Of a DNA stretch of 64,000 nucleotides, positions 35,618 through 44,324 are shown in pieces. The notes beneath the pieces were generated by a model. That model searched no databases, was not told the origin of the DNA, and was given only the letters and a program-made list of their open reading frames with translations. Both the position numbers and the translations under genes were made by a program. Each line of letters begins with the position of its first letter. Position 1 is the stretch's first letter. The stretch is from Cecembia rubra (GTDB lineage: Bacteria; Bacteroidota; Bacteroidia; Cytophagales; Cyclobacteriaceae). The stretch is from NCBI RefSeq assembly GCF_003014575.1, contig NZ_PYGF01000007.1, positions 1-64,000 of the forward strand, in the 5' to 3' direction.

Positions 35618-37006
35618 TTATTGTGCTAATTCATTTTTAAAGTGCTTGAAGAACAAAGCGATGGTCTCGATGCCCATAAGATAGTTCTTCACCCCATAAT
35701 GCTCATTGGGCGAGTGGAGCGCATCCGTATCAAGTCCAAAGCCCAAGAGGATAGGATCCAATCCCAATTCCTGCTGAAACAGGGCGCAGATCGGAATGGA
35801 ACCACCTTCTCTGGTTGGGATGGCTTTTTTACCGAAAGCCTCCTGAATAGCCAAATCAGCTGCTCTGTATCCCGGAGTTTCAGTAGAAACTACCGCCGCT
35901 GCACCGCCATGGTGAGGGGTCACTTTCACTTTCACGGATTTTGGTGCAATGGCTTTGAAATGATCCTCGAATAACTTAGCGATCTCCCTGTGGTCTTGAT
36001 TAGGTACCAATCTCATGGATATTTTGGCGTGGGCCTTGGAAGGCAATACCGTTTTGGCACCTTCGCCGGTGTAACCTCCCCAGATGCCGTTGACATCCAA
36101 AGTCGGACGGATACCTACTCTCTCAATGGTGCTGTAACCTGCCTCTCCATGCACATCGGCAATGTCCAATTCTTTTTTGTAGGCCTCAAGGTCAAAAGGC
36201 GCTTTGTTAAGGTTGTCTCTGTATGCTTTGGAGTACTCCTCCACCTTGTCATAGAATCCCGGAATGGTGATGTGATTGTTTTCATCATGCAATGAAGCAA
36301 TCATCTTGCAAAGGATATTGATCGGATTGGCCACTGCACCTCCATAGGTACCGGAATGTAGGTCTCTGTTTGGTCCGGTCACTTCAACCTCCATATAGGC
36401 CAAACCTCTCAGGCCAACAGTCACGGAAGGATGCTCCAAGGAAATCATATGGGTATCGGAAACCACCACCACGTCTGCTTTTAGCTTTTCCTTATTTTCC
36501 TTTACGAAGATGTCCAGGTTGGCAGAACCTACTTCCTCTTCCCCCTCGATCATGAACTTCACGTTGCAGGGCATGGCATTTTCAGCCATCATGGCTTCAA
36601 AAGCCTTCACATGCATGTAAAACTGTCCTTTGTCATCGGCAGAGCCACGGGCAAATATAGCCCCTTCAGGATGTCTTGGAGTCTTTTTGATCACCGGTTC
36701 AAAAGGCGGGGAGTCCCAAAGCTCATAAGGGTCCGCAGGTTGCACATCATAATGCCCATAAACCAAAACAGTTGGCAAAGAAGGATCGATGATTTTTTCA
36801 CCATAGACGATGGGGTATCCAGCTGTTTGGCAAAGCTCCACTTTATCCGCTCCGGCCTTTTCCAGACTTTCCTTGACAAAGTCCGCAGCAGCAAAAACAT
36901 CGTTTTTGAATTTGGGGTCCGCACTGACGGAAGGAATACGCAACAAGTCAAAAAGTTCGTTCAGGAATTTTTCCTGATTGTCCTGAATATATTGTTTTAC
37001 TGACAT
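35618..37006 (-). CDS. M20-family dipeptidase (CNDP-like)
   Basis: 462 aa. Two-zinc exopeptidase without a signal peptide. Ligands and catalytic residues are visible: YGHYDVQPADP (first His-Asp, near residue 89), SADDKGQFY (bridging Asp, near 122), EGEEEVGSANL (catalytic Glu and Glu ligand, near 156), VVVSDTHM (Asp ligand) and HSPNEHYG (last His, near the C terminus). The lid domain holds RDLHSGTYGGAVANP. It cleaves dipeptides in the cytoplasm. Divergent from the MDR-MaoC fusion (86-base gap). Confidence 0.92.
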   Translation of the reverse strand: MSVKQYIQDNQEKFLNELFDLLRIPSVSADPKFKNDVFAAADFVKESLEKAGADKVELCQTAGYPIVYGEKIIDPSLPTVLVYGHYDVQPADPYELWDSPPFEPVIKKTPRHPEGAIFARGSADDKGQFYMHVKAFEAMMAENAMPCNVKFMIEGEEEVGSANLDIFVKENKEKLKADVVVVSDTHMISLEHPSVTVGLRGLAYMEVEVTGPNRDLHSGTYGGAVANPINILCKMIASLHDENNHITIPGFYDKVEEYSKAYRDNLNKAPFDLEAYKKELDIADVHGEAGYSTIERVGIRPTLDVNGIWGGYTGEGAKTVLPSKAHAKISMRLVPNQDHREIAKLFEDHFKAIAPKSVKVKVTPHHGGAAAVVSTETPGYRAADLAIQEAFGKKAIPTREGGSIPICALFQQELGLDPILLGFGLDTDALHSPNEHYGVKNYLMGIETIALFFKHFKNELAQ

Positions 37007-37092
37007 ATATGGGTTAATTCTGTTTTTTTTAAGATGGGGTTAAAATTACGTTATATCTCAAGAATTGCCTATTTTACCGAAAACTTTTATCC

Positions 37093-38607
37093 ATGAAAGC
37101 CATTCTTTGTACCGAATACGGAGGCCCTGAACTCCTCAAATATACCGAAACCGAAGATCCTTCCCTTGGTGAAAAAGAGGTGCTCATAGAGGTGGCGGCC
37201 TGTGCTGTCAACTTCCCTGATGTGCTCATCATTCAGAACAAGTACCAGTTTAAGCCCGATCTCCCTTTTTCTCCGGGTGGTGAAGTAGCCGGTGTAATTG
37301 CCTCGGTTGGCCCTGGGGTAAAGCATCTTCAGATAGGACAACGCGTTTTAGCACTTTGTGGTTGGGGAGGATTTGCCGAAAAAGTGAAAGTATCCGCTGA
37401 TCGGGTATTTCCTGTTCCCTCTTTTATGGATGATATTACCGCCGCATCTACCCTATATACGTTTGGAACGGCATACCATGCCCTTAAAGACAGGGCAGAA
37501 CTCAAAGTAGGTGAAACCCTCTTGGTGCTTGGTGCCTCTGGTGGCGTGGGATTGGCAGCCGTGGAACTCGGAAAAGTGATGGGTGCCAAGGTGATCGCAG
37601 CGGCCTCGACGGCCGAAAAACTGGCCATCTGCCAAGAAAAGGGTGCTGAACACCTGATCAATTATGAAACAGAAGACCTCAAGAAGAAAATCAAGGAAAT
37701 CACTGCTGGCAAAGGCGTGGATGTGATCCTGGATGTGGTGGGCGACAAATATGCCGAACCTGCCTTAAGAAGTATGGCATGGAAAGGGCGCTACCTGGTG
37801 GTAGGTTTTGCTGCAGGGGAAATTCCCAAGTTGCCCTTCAACCTGGCCCTGCTGAAAGGCTGTTCCGTGATGGGCGTATTTTGGGGCAGGTTTTCTTCTG
37901 AAGAACCTAAACTAAGTCAACAAAACCTGATGGAGTTGGTGGGCATGATCCAAGCAGGAAAAATCAAGCAGCACATCTATAAAACCTACAGTCTGGAAGA
38001 AACCTCTCAGGCCCTCAAGGACATGATGGAAAGGAAAGTGATGGGGAAAGCGGTAGTGGTAGTCAAAGAGAGGCGAGAGACGAGAGACGAGAGAGTAGAA
38101 AGAGGGATTTCGGAGGGCGGATTTCGGAAAGGGGAAGGCGGAAGTGGAAAAGTAGTATTTAGGTCAGTGGATGATTTGAAGGCCTATGTAGGGAAGAGTT
38201 TGGGAACGAGTTCCTGGACTAGGGTCAGTCAGGAGGTGATCCAAAAATTTGCAGAGACCACAGAGGATTACCAGTGGATCCATGTCGATACTGAAAAGGC
38301 CAAGGCCCTGATACCAGGAGGAAAAAACCTGGCCCATGGGTATTTGACCTTGTCTTTGGCCCCAAAACTCCTGTATGAAATTTTACCTTTGGAAGGGGTG
38401 CAAATGGCATTGAATTATGGTGTCAACAAAGTACGTTTTCCAGCTCCGGTTTTTTCAGGTGATCAGGTAAGGCTGAAAGCCCGTTTGACCAATTTAGAAG
38501 ATAACCCGGATGGAAGCATTAAGTTGTATATCGAGGCAGAAATGGAATCGAATGCCAGTAACAAACCCGTATGTGTGGCCGAAATGATCTCTATGGTGAG
38601 ATTTTGA
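37093..38607 (+). CDS. MDR quinone oxidoreductase-MaoC hydratase fusion
   Basis: 504 aa. Residues 1-325 are a zinc-free medium-chain dehydrogenase of the NADPH:quinone oxidoreductase type: CAVNFPDVLIIQNKY, FSPGGEVAGVI, and the nucleotide fold LGASGGVGLAAVELGK near 150. Residues about 355-504 are a MaoC/R-hydratase hot-dog domain: FAETTEDYQWIHVD (catalytic Asp and His near 395-400), LAHGYLTLSL, VRFPAPVFSGDQV. Together they could reduce and hydrate enoyl thioesters or related conjugated carbonyls. The joint is a basic, low-complexity linker (about 325-353) encoded by simple repeats. No frameshift is seen, so it is read as one protein, but two once-separate genes are likely. Confidence 0.85.
   Translation: MKAILCTEYGGPELLKYTETEDPSLGEKEVLIEVAACAVNFPDVLIIQNKYQFKPDLPFSPGGEVAGVIASVGPGVKHLQIGQRVLALCGWGGFAEKVKVSADRVFPVPSFMDDITAASTLYTFGTAYHALKDRAELKVGETLLVLGASGGVGLAAVELGKVMGAKVIAAASTAEKLAICQEKGAEHLINYETEDLKKKIKEITAGKGVDVILDVVGDKYAEPALRSMAWKGRYLVVGFAAGEIPKLPFNLALLKGCSVMGVFWGRFSSEEPKLSQQNLMELVGMIQAGKIKQHIYKTYSLEETSQALKDMMERKVMGKAVVVVKERRETRDERVERGISEGGFRKGEGGSGKVVFRSVDDLKAYVGKSLGTSSWTRVSQEVIQKFAETTEDYQWIHVDTEKAKALIPGGKNLAHGYLTLSLAPKLLYEILPLEGVQMALNYGVNKVRFPAPVFSGDQVRLKARLTNLEDNPDGSIKLYIEAEMESNASNKPVCVAEMISMVRF
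38065..38152 (+). repeat. Simple-sequence linker with 7-bp tandem repeat inside the fusion gene
   Basis: The DNA holds GAGAGAC at 38075-38081 and 38082-38088, with a third variant unit GAGAGAG at 38089-38095, then a 10-bp direct repeat GGATTTCGGA at 38105-38114 and 38119-38128, and a GGGGAAGGCGGAAG tail. It is almost free of pyrimidine runs and unlike the surrounding coding sequence. Gains or losses of one 7-bp unit would shift the frame between the two domains. Confidence 0.7.
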
Positions 38608-38629
38608 TGATTTTCATTAAATTTAAGGT

Positions 38630-38920
38630 ATGAAAACGCTTCAGGAGATAAACCACATTTTAGAAAAAGAGAAAACCTTACTTTTCAAAAAGTATCCAAT
38701 TAAAAGCTTGGGGATTTTTGGCTCTTTTGTCAGAAATGAGCAAACTCCTTTAAGTGATGTTGACCTTCTAGTAGAATTTAATGCAACTATTGGAAGCAAG
38801 TTTATTGATTTAGCTGACGAATTAGAAGATTGTCTTGGCATCAAGGTTGATCTTGTTTCAAAAAATGGGATAAAAGAAAAGTATTTTTTGGCCATCAAAG
38901 ATGAGTTGGCCTATGTCTAA
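38630..38920 (+). CDS. MntA-like minimal nucleotidyltransferase (antitoxin)
   Basis: 96 aa. The nucleotidyltransferase motif GIFGSFVRNEQTPLSDVDLL near residue 28-47 (GSx10DxD) and a following EF provide the metal-binding carboxylates. In MntA/HepT modules this enzyme adds AMP units to a tyrosine of the HEPN toxin and so silences it. It overlaps the start of the hepT remnant by 8 bases (ATG at 38913), the usual operon arrangement. Confidence 0.88.
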   Translation: MKTLQEINHILEKEKTLLFKKYPIKSLGIFGSFVRNEQTPLSDVDLLVEFNATIGSKFIDLADELEDCLGIKVDLVSKNGIKEKYFLAIKDELAYV

Positions 38921-39254
38921 AAGAGATGACAAACTTCTCCTTGGAGATATCTTGGAGGCAGCTACCAAAATTTTGAAGTATACTCAGGGAATGAATTATG
39001 ATACTTTCATAAAGGATGAGAAAACGATTGATGCCGTAATAAGGAATTTTGAAATTATTGGTGAAGCTTCATCAATGCTTAGTGATAGTCATAAACAATC
39101 AAAAAACACCATCCCTTGGAATAGACTTAAAGGATTTCGTAACAGATTGATCCATTAATACTTTGGCGTCGATTACTTGATTTTGTGGACTATTGTGCAA
39201 GATGAACTTGAGATTTTACTAAAAGCAATCAAAAGAGAAAATCCAAATGAATAA
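38913..39254 (+). pseudogene. HepT-like HEPN toxin gene with an in-frame stop
   Basis: Starting MSKRDDKLLLGDILEAATKI, the frame gives a DUF86/HepT HEPN domain up to RNRLIH, then TAA at 39156-39158, and the same frame continues YFGVDYLILWTIVQDELEIL to a second stop at 39252. Homologues read RNRLIH-x-YFGVD, so the stop occupies the one variable position (GAA to TAA would explain it). The RNase residues Arg and His remain, but the Tyr that MntA modifies and the last helix are lost. The short product is 81 aa. A truncated but still made protein is possible, as is a sequencing error. Confidence 0.8.
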
Positions 39255-40341
39255 AATCCTTATTGCCCTACTTTTTATGCTTAGCCTGCCATCCTTAGCC
39301 CAACATAAGCCTTGGATGATGGGGCCTTTTGAAAGGCCAAAGGATGCAAAACCTATTATTTCTCCAACAGATCAAACTTCTTGGGAGGACCCCATGAGTG
39401 GAAGAAGCGTCTTTTGGGAATCTATGGCCACTTTCAATCCAGCGGCCATTGTCAGGGATGGAAAAATCCATGTGTTGTACAGGGCAGAAGAAAAACTGGG
39501 TGAAAAGGAAATCGGAGGGCATACCTCCCGCTTGGGTTTGGCCATCTCTGAAGAGGGGAAAACCTTTCATCGGCTTACAGAACCCATATTTTTCCCTGAT
39601 CACGACAGTCAAAAAGAGTTTGAATGGCCGGGAGGGACAGAAGACCCAAGGATAGTGGAAACTGCTGATGGATTATACGTACTTACCTATACGCAATGGA
39701 ACAGGGAATATCCCCGCTTGGCAGTCGCCACTTCCCGTGACCTGAAAAATTGGGAAAAGCATGGCCCAATTTTTAAGGATTTTAAAGATGGAAAATACCA
39801 CAATCAGGAAACCAAATCAGGAGCAATAGTGACAGAATTTAGGGATGGGAAACTGGTGGCAGCCAAGCTCCATGGCAAATATTGGATGTATTTTGGAGTG
39901 CCCCATATCTGGTTGGCCACTTCGGATGACCTTATACACTGGGAACCCATAGAAACCATAGATGGGAATCTTGCTCCTGTACTGAGTCCCCGACCTGGTT
40001 ATTTTGATTCTTGGTTGGTTGAAGCAGGACCACCGCCTTTATTGACAAAAGATGGGATTGTGGTTCTTTACAATGCCGGGAATCAGCAGCACATTGGCGT
40101 AAAAAATCTTGGTAACCGTCTCTACACTGCTGGACAGGCCTTGTTCAGTAAAGAGGAACCTTGGAAACTTTTGGACCGTACGGATGAACCTTTCTTAAAA
40201 CCGGAATTGCCTTTTGAAAAATCAGGGCAATATGTGGACGGAACTACCTTCGTGGAAGGACTTGTGTTTTTTGAAGGAAACTGGTACCTATTCTATGGAA
40301 CGGCAGATTCTATGGTGGGAGTAGTGGTTTGGAAACCTTAA
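39247..40341 (+). CDS. GH130-family glycosidase/phosphorylase, exported
   Basis: 364 aa. Signal peptide about residues 1-18 (ending SLPSLAQ). The five-bladed propeller fold of GH130 is recognisable: FNPAAIVRDGKIHVLYRAEE near 70-90, GGTEDPRIVETADGLYVLTY near 131-150 (Asp general acid region), LAVATSRDLKNWEKHGP, and the end VFFEGNWYLFYGTADS. GH130 enzymes act on beta-mannosides, often by phosphorolysis; an exported member more likely hydrolyses. Its ATG overlaps the end of the read-through hepT frame by 8 bases. It lies 170 bases before the second GMC gene. Confidence 0.85.
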   Translation: MNKILIALLFMLSLPSLAQHKPWMMGPFERPKDAKPIISPTDQTSWEDPMSGRSVFWESMATFNPAAIVRDGKIHVLYRAEEKLGEKEIGGHTSRLGLAISEEGKTFHRLTEPIFFPDHDSQKEFEWPGGTEDPRIVETADGLYVLTYTQWNREYPRLAVATSRDLKNWEKHGPIFKDFKDGKYHNQETKSGAIVTEFRDGKLVAAKLHGKYWMYFGVPHIWLATSDDLIHWEPIETIDGNLAPVLSPRPGYFDSWLVEAGPPPLLTKDGIVVLYNAGNQQHIGVKNLGNRLYTAGQALFSKEEPWKLLDRTDEPFLKPELPFEKSGQYVDGTTFVEGLVFFEGNWYLFYGTADSMVGVVVWKP

Positions 40342-40511
40342 GTGAAAAATAAATTCTGCCACAAATTCAAATCGATAAAACAAAAAGATTACCGTCTGTC
40401 AGCTAAGCTCCTGTACTTTAATAAAAGCAAGTAAGATCACTTTTTTTGGATTGCATTTTTCGCTAGCTTTTAACCTCTTAAGATCGATTAACCTAATTAA
40501 ACCCAATTTCA

Positions 40512-42218
40512 ATGAGTAACCTCAACATCAAAGCGGTCGCAGAAAATACCTATGATGCCATCGTAGTAGGTTCAGGGATTTCCGGTGGATTTGCAGCCAA
40601 GGAACTCTGCCAAAAAGGCCTCAAAACCCTAGTTCTTGAACGTGGCCGATTGGTCACCCACATTCAGGACTATCCCACCATGAACATGGATCCTTGGGAT
40701 TTTGAAAACCGGGGCAAACTAACCCATTCCGAGCGGGAAGATTTTTATGTTCAGGCCCGTTCAGGATTTGTCAATGAAGACAATAAACATTTTTACCACA
40801 ATGATAAAGCAGATCCCTATATCGAAGAGCAACAGTTTGACTGGATCCGTGCAGATGTAACAGGAGGTCGTTCTTTGCTTTGGGGAAGACAATGCTACCG
40901 CTGGTCAGATCTCGATTTTGAAGCCAATGCCAAGGAAGGCATAGGGATAGACTGGCCTATCAGATACAAGGATATTGCACCCTGGTATGATTATGCAGAG
41001 CGCTATGTAGGGGTTTCAGGCGAAAAAATGGGGCTCCCTCATTTACCTGATGGACAGTTTTTACCACCCATGGAAATGAACTGTTTGGAAAAACATGTCA
41101 AGAAAGAAATTGAATCCAAGTTCCCTTTCAGATACATGACCATTGGTCGTGTGGCCAACCTTACTGTTGAACATAATGGAAGAGGTGCCTGTCAGTCTCG
41201 AAACCGCTGCCATAGAGGCTGTCCTTATGGCGCATACTTCAGCTCGATTTCTGTCTCCCTTCCCGATGCTGCCAAAACAGGAAACCTAACCCTAAGACCT
41301 AACTCAGTGGTGCATTCCGTCATATATGATGAAACAAGCGGAAAGGCAAAAGGAGTAAGGGTAATCGATAGAGAAAGCAAAGAAATGATTGAATATTATG
41401 CAAGAATCATTTTCCTGAATGCCTCTGCACCGGCCACGGCCGCCATCATGTTGAATTCTATTTCCGATCGCTTTCCAACAGGAATTGGAAATGACTCGGG
41501 TGAATTGGGCCATAATATCATGGACCATCATTACCGCTTAGGTGCAATCGGAACTTATGAGGGTATGGAAGATGATTATTACAAAGGCCGTAGGCCTAAT
41601 GGAATTTACATCCCAAGATTCCGAAATATAAACGAACAAACCAAGACAGATGCCTTCCTGAGAGGCTATGGATATCAAGGAGGTGCTACCCGTGCCAATT
41701 GGAGCAGAGGAGTCAACAATAAAGAATTCGGAGCTGAATTCAAGGACAGCATGATGCAGGCCGGACAATGGTCTTTTAGAATCGGTGGCTTTGGAGAAGT
41801 GCTGCCTTACCATGAGAACAGAATGTATCTACATTCCAGCGAAAAAGATGAATGGGGCATTCCCAAAATGGTCTTTGACGCAGGATATAAAGAAAACGAG
41901 TTAACCATGCGTAAGTATATAATGTCAGATGCAGCGGAAATGCTGGAAGCTGCGGGATTGAAAAACGTACAAACATTTGACAACGGTGGCGCATTGGGAA
42001 TAGGCGTTCATGAAATGGGAACTGCAAGAATGGGACGTGATCCCAAAACCTCTGTCCTTAACGCATATAATCAAATCCACTCTGTGAAAAATGTATTTGT
42101 TACGGACGGGGCATGCATGACTTCTTCAGGAACACAAAATCCATCCATTACTTACATGGCTTTGACTGCCAGAGCGGTGGATCATGCCATGAAAGAAATC
42201 AACCGTGGAAATCTTTAA
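40512..42218 (+). CDS. GMC-family flavin oxidoreductase (large subunit 2)
   Basis: 568 aa. FAD fold GSGISGG at residues 20-26, cysteine cluster Cys227, 233 and 237 (C-x5-C-x3-C in CQSRNRCHRGC), catalytic region GVHEMGTARMG and TQNPSITYMAL. No signal peptide. It is the same length as the paralogue at 25378-27084 and similar along its whole length, so the two pairs come from a duplication or from two acquisitions of one module. It is followed 11 bases later by its small subunit. Possible electron acceptor in the region: the PVC-type cytochrome protein at 44325-47060. Confidence 0.9.
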   Translation: MSNLNIKAVAENTYDAIVVGSGISGGFAAKELCQKGLKTLVLERGRLVTHIQDYPTMNMDPWDFENRGKLTHSEREDFYVQARSGFVNEDNKHFYHNDKADPYIEEQQFDWIRADVTGGRSLLWGRQCYRWSDLDFEANAKEGIGIDWPIRYKDIAPWYDYAERYVGVSGEKMGLPHLPDGQFLPPMEMNCLEKHVKKEIESKFPFRYMTIGRVANLTVEHNGRGACQSRNRCHRGCPYGAYFSSISVSLPDAAKTGNLTLRPNSVVHSVIYDETSGKAKGVRVIDRESKEMIEYYARIIFLNASAPATAAIMLNSISDRFPTGIGNDSGELGHNIMDHHYRLGAIGTYEGMEDDYYKGRRPNGIYIPRFRNINEQTKTDAFLRGYGYQGGATRANWSRGVNNKEFGAEFKDSMMQAGQWSFRIGGFGEVLPYHENRMYLHSSEKDEWGIPKMVFDAGYKENELTMRKYIMSDAAEMLEAAGLKNVQTFDNGGALGIGVHEMGTARMGRDPKTSVLNAYNQIHSVKNVFVTDGACMTSSGTQNPSITYMALTARAVDHAMKEINRGNL

Positions 42219-42229
42219 ATCTTAGAACC

Positions 42230-42823
42230 ATGAACAGAAGAGACGCCTTAAAAAGCACCGCTATGATATTGGGTTATGCGATTACCGGTTCTGCGGTAAC
42301 TGCCCTGATGCAATCCTGTGGAAGGGGAGAAAAACTCTCCTGGACACCACAATTACTTAGTCAGGATCAGGCTAAAATACTCGCTGCTTTAGTAGATAGA
42401 ATTCTTCCCCGTACGGATACGCCTGGGGCACTGGACGTGGGAACCGATGAATTTATCGATAAAATCCTTGTTTCTGCCTTTCCCGAGAAAATCCAAAAAG
42501 GTTTTGCCTCAGGTTTGGATTCCTTCAACACCACTGCCAAATCCTTGCTGGGAAAAGACTTTACCAAACTGGATAACAGCAAAAAAGATGAAGTCATCAA
42601 GCATTTTGAAGAAAAATCAGAAGCCCTTCCTGGTGCACTTTGGGCATATAACTTTGCCGAAGGAGATGAATTTCCTTTTTACCGAATGATGAAAGAACTG
42701 GCTCTGCTGGGATATTTTCATTCTGAAAAAATAGGTAAAGCTTACCTGGCTTATGATCCGATTCCCGGACCTTTCAAAGGGTGCATTGATTATAGTGATG
42801 TTGGAAAGGCTTGGACAGAGTAG
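42230..42823 (+). CDS. Gluconate 2-dehydrogenase subunit 3-like protein (small subunit 2)
   Basis: 197 aa from the ATG at 42230; the frame continues upstream inside the GMC gene. MNRRDALKST with twin Arg3-Arg4 and LMQSC ending at Cys30 give a Tat lipoprotein signal in the same register as its paralogue. Family markers: SQDQAKILAALVDRILPRTD, TPGALDVGTDEFIDK, and the end YDPIPGPFKGCIDYSDVGKA. It should carry the GMC subunit through the Tat system and anchor the complex. Confidence 0.88.
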   Translation: MNRRDALKSTAMILGYAITGSAVTALMQSCGRGEKLSWTPQLLSQDQAKILAALVDRILPRTDTPGALDVGTDEFIDKILVSAFPEKIQKGFASGLDSFNTTAKSLLGKDFTKLDNSKKDEVIKHFEEKSEALPGALWAYNFAEGDEFPFYRMMKELALLGYFHSEKIGKAYLAYDPIPGPFKGCIDYSDVGKAWTE

Positions 42824-42878
42824 GTCCTAATCCCAAAGTAAAATATTTTGATTTCAGAATTTGCTCTTTCTTCCTTTA

Positions 42879-42921
42879 GCCACTTCAGATAAGAAATTTG
42901 AAATCTCTTTTCTGAAGTGGC
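42879..42921. terminator. Convergent hairpin between subunit 3 and the GH18 gene
   Basis: GCCACTTCAGA (42879-42889) and TCTGAAGTGGC (42911-42921) pair perfectly over 11 bp. There is no clean T-run on the minus side; on the plus side the stem is followed by AGGGCC. The location between converging genes supports a terminator role. Confidence 0.55.
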
Positions 42922-42927
42922 AGGGCC

Positions 42928-44133
42928 TTATTTCCGGGCTTCTTTGTAGATGGCATCCAAAAGACTTCCTGGTTCCTTGGTGTCGTTCCCTAATTCCCAG
43001 AACATAATTCCTCCAAGTTGCTTATTAATGGCGTATCTGGTCTTAAGAGCTACAGAAACAGTATCATCATAGGATACCAATAAACTATCTACTGCCTGAT
43101 ACATATAGGGGGCTTTAGCTTTCTCATCCCAAAATCTGATAAAATTGCTATCTGCTTCGTATCTATCGCGGATCTGATGGTAGGCCAACCAGCCAGTGTG
43201 GATTTCACTGCTCCGCTGATATAAACCTTGGTTGGTAGGAGGCACTCCTTTCCAAACCCTTCCATAAAAAGCCGAGCCAATTACAATTTGAGCTGGGTTT
43301 ACACCTTTGCCAATAAGAAAATCTACAATCTTTTCCACAGACTCTGGATCATTATCTGGGGCAGCATTGGTTGCAAAGAGACTATCCAGATGGGATTGGA
43401 AGGGTGTGCCTTCAATGTCCTTGTTGCTCACATACCCTAAAGGTGTATGATGCCCTGTATATATGGATTCCCCTGAAACTTGGTCATAAGTCATCACATT
43501 CATATAATCTGCATATTTCATGACTTCGTCCACTTCGATAAAGTCATAATACCTTTTCCAACCTGCGGAAGCAAAGGTCAGGATTTTTGGACTATCGAAA
43601 GTATCCAACATCTCCCTAAGCCCTTTCATCAAAGCAGTAAAATTCTCCGTATCCTCTGGCCTGGCCATGGTACCTGCTCCAGAAATCCCTGGGTACTCCC
43701 AGTCCATATCCATGCCATCCAATTGATATTGCTCAATGAAGCTTTTTGCACTTTGAATGAATTTAGCACGGCCTTCCTCTGTAAGGGCCATATCAGAAAA
43801 ACCATCTGCCCCCCAGCCTCCGCAGGCAATCATTACCTTCAAATTTGGATTTCTTGACTTCTGTCTGACTAATGCCTCCAACTTCGGGCCTGCCACATCA
43901 GGATTTCTAAACCTCATCTCCCCTTCAATGACTACAGTAAAGGAATAAATGATATGACTGAGTTTTTCAACTGGGATTTTCTCTGGCTGATAATCCCTTT
44001 CTGCTACGTAATAGGCCATTATGACCGGTTTTTGCTGATCATCCAATGAGGGTGAATTACAGGCCATCAAAAATGGAAAACTTATGGCGACCAATAAGAG
44101 GTGCTTTATTTTTAAAGGAATAGTAGCAAACAT
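42928..44133 (-). CDS. GH18-family glycoside hydrolase, lipoprotein (chitinase-like)
   Basis: 401 aa from the ATG at 44133; a longer frame to 44199 adds 22 residues outside the signal. Lipobox FLMACNS (Cys near 24). GH18 TIM-barrel motifs: LKVMIACGGWGADGFSD near residue 99 and the catalytic LDGMDMDWEYPG (D-x-x-D-x-D-x-E, Glu near 146), NVMTYDQVSG, and GGIMFWELGND close to the end. It hydrolyses beta-1,4-N-acetylglucosamine links in chitin or related glycans at the cell surface. Divergent from the PVC-type cytochrome gene. Confidence 0.92.
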   Translation of the reverse strand: MFATIPLKIKHLLLVAISFPFLMACNSPSLDDQQKPVIMAYYVAERDYQPEKIPVEKLSHIIYSFTVVIEGEMRFRNPDVAGPKLEALVRQKSRNPNLKVMIACGGWGADGFSDMALTEEGRAKFIQSAKSFIEQYQLDGMDMDWEYPGISGAGTMARPEDTENFTALMKGLREMLDTFDSPKILTFASAGWKRYYDFIEVDEVMKYADYMNVMTYDQVSGESIYTGHHTPLGYVSNKDIEGTPFQSHLDSLFATNAAPDNDPESVEKIVDFLIGKGVNPAQIVIGSAFYGRVWKGVPPTNQGLYQRSSEIHTGWLAYHQIRDRYEADSNFIRFWDEKAKAPYMYQAVDSLLVSYDDTVSVALKTRYAINKQLGGIMFWELGNDTKEPGSLLDAIYKEARK

Positions 44134-44324
44134 GTTGTTTAAATTTTTATGGAAACCAGAAATACTTATTAAAAAAAATACAAAATACCGGAAAAACAAA
44201 TATTTTTATCACTTATGATGGCCAACTGATTTGATTTAACAATCAGCTGGTTATTAGGGGGCAATTAAAGAAAACACTCGTCCCAAACTAGATGACCTAC
44301 CCATCTGTTAAATTACAAACGCAA

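Noticed and set aside
42113-42229. Upstream extension of the second subunit-3 ORF
   Set aside because: It lies within the GMC coding region in another frame; the Tat signal begins at the ATG at 42230.
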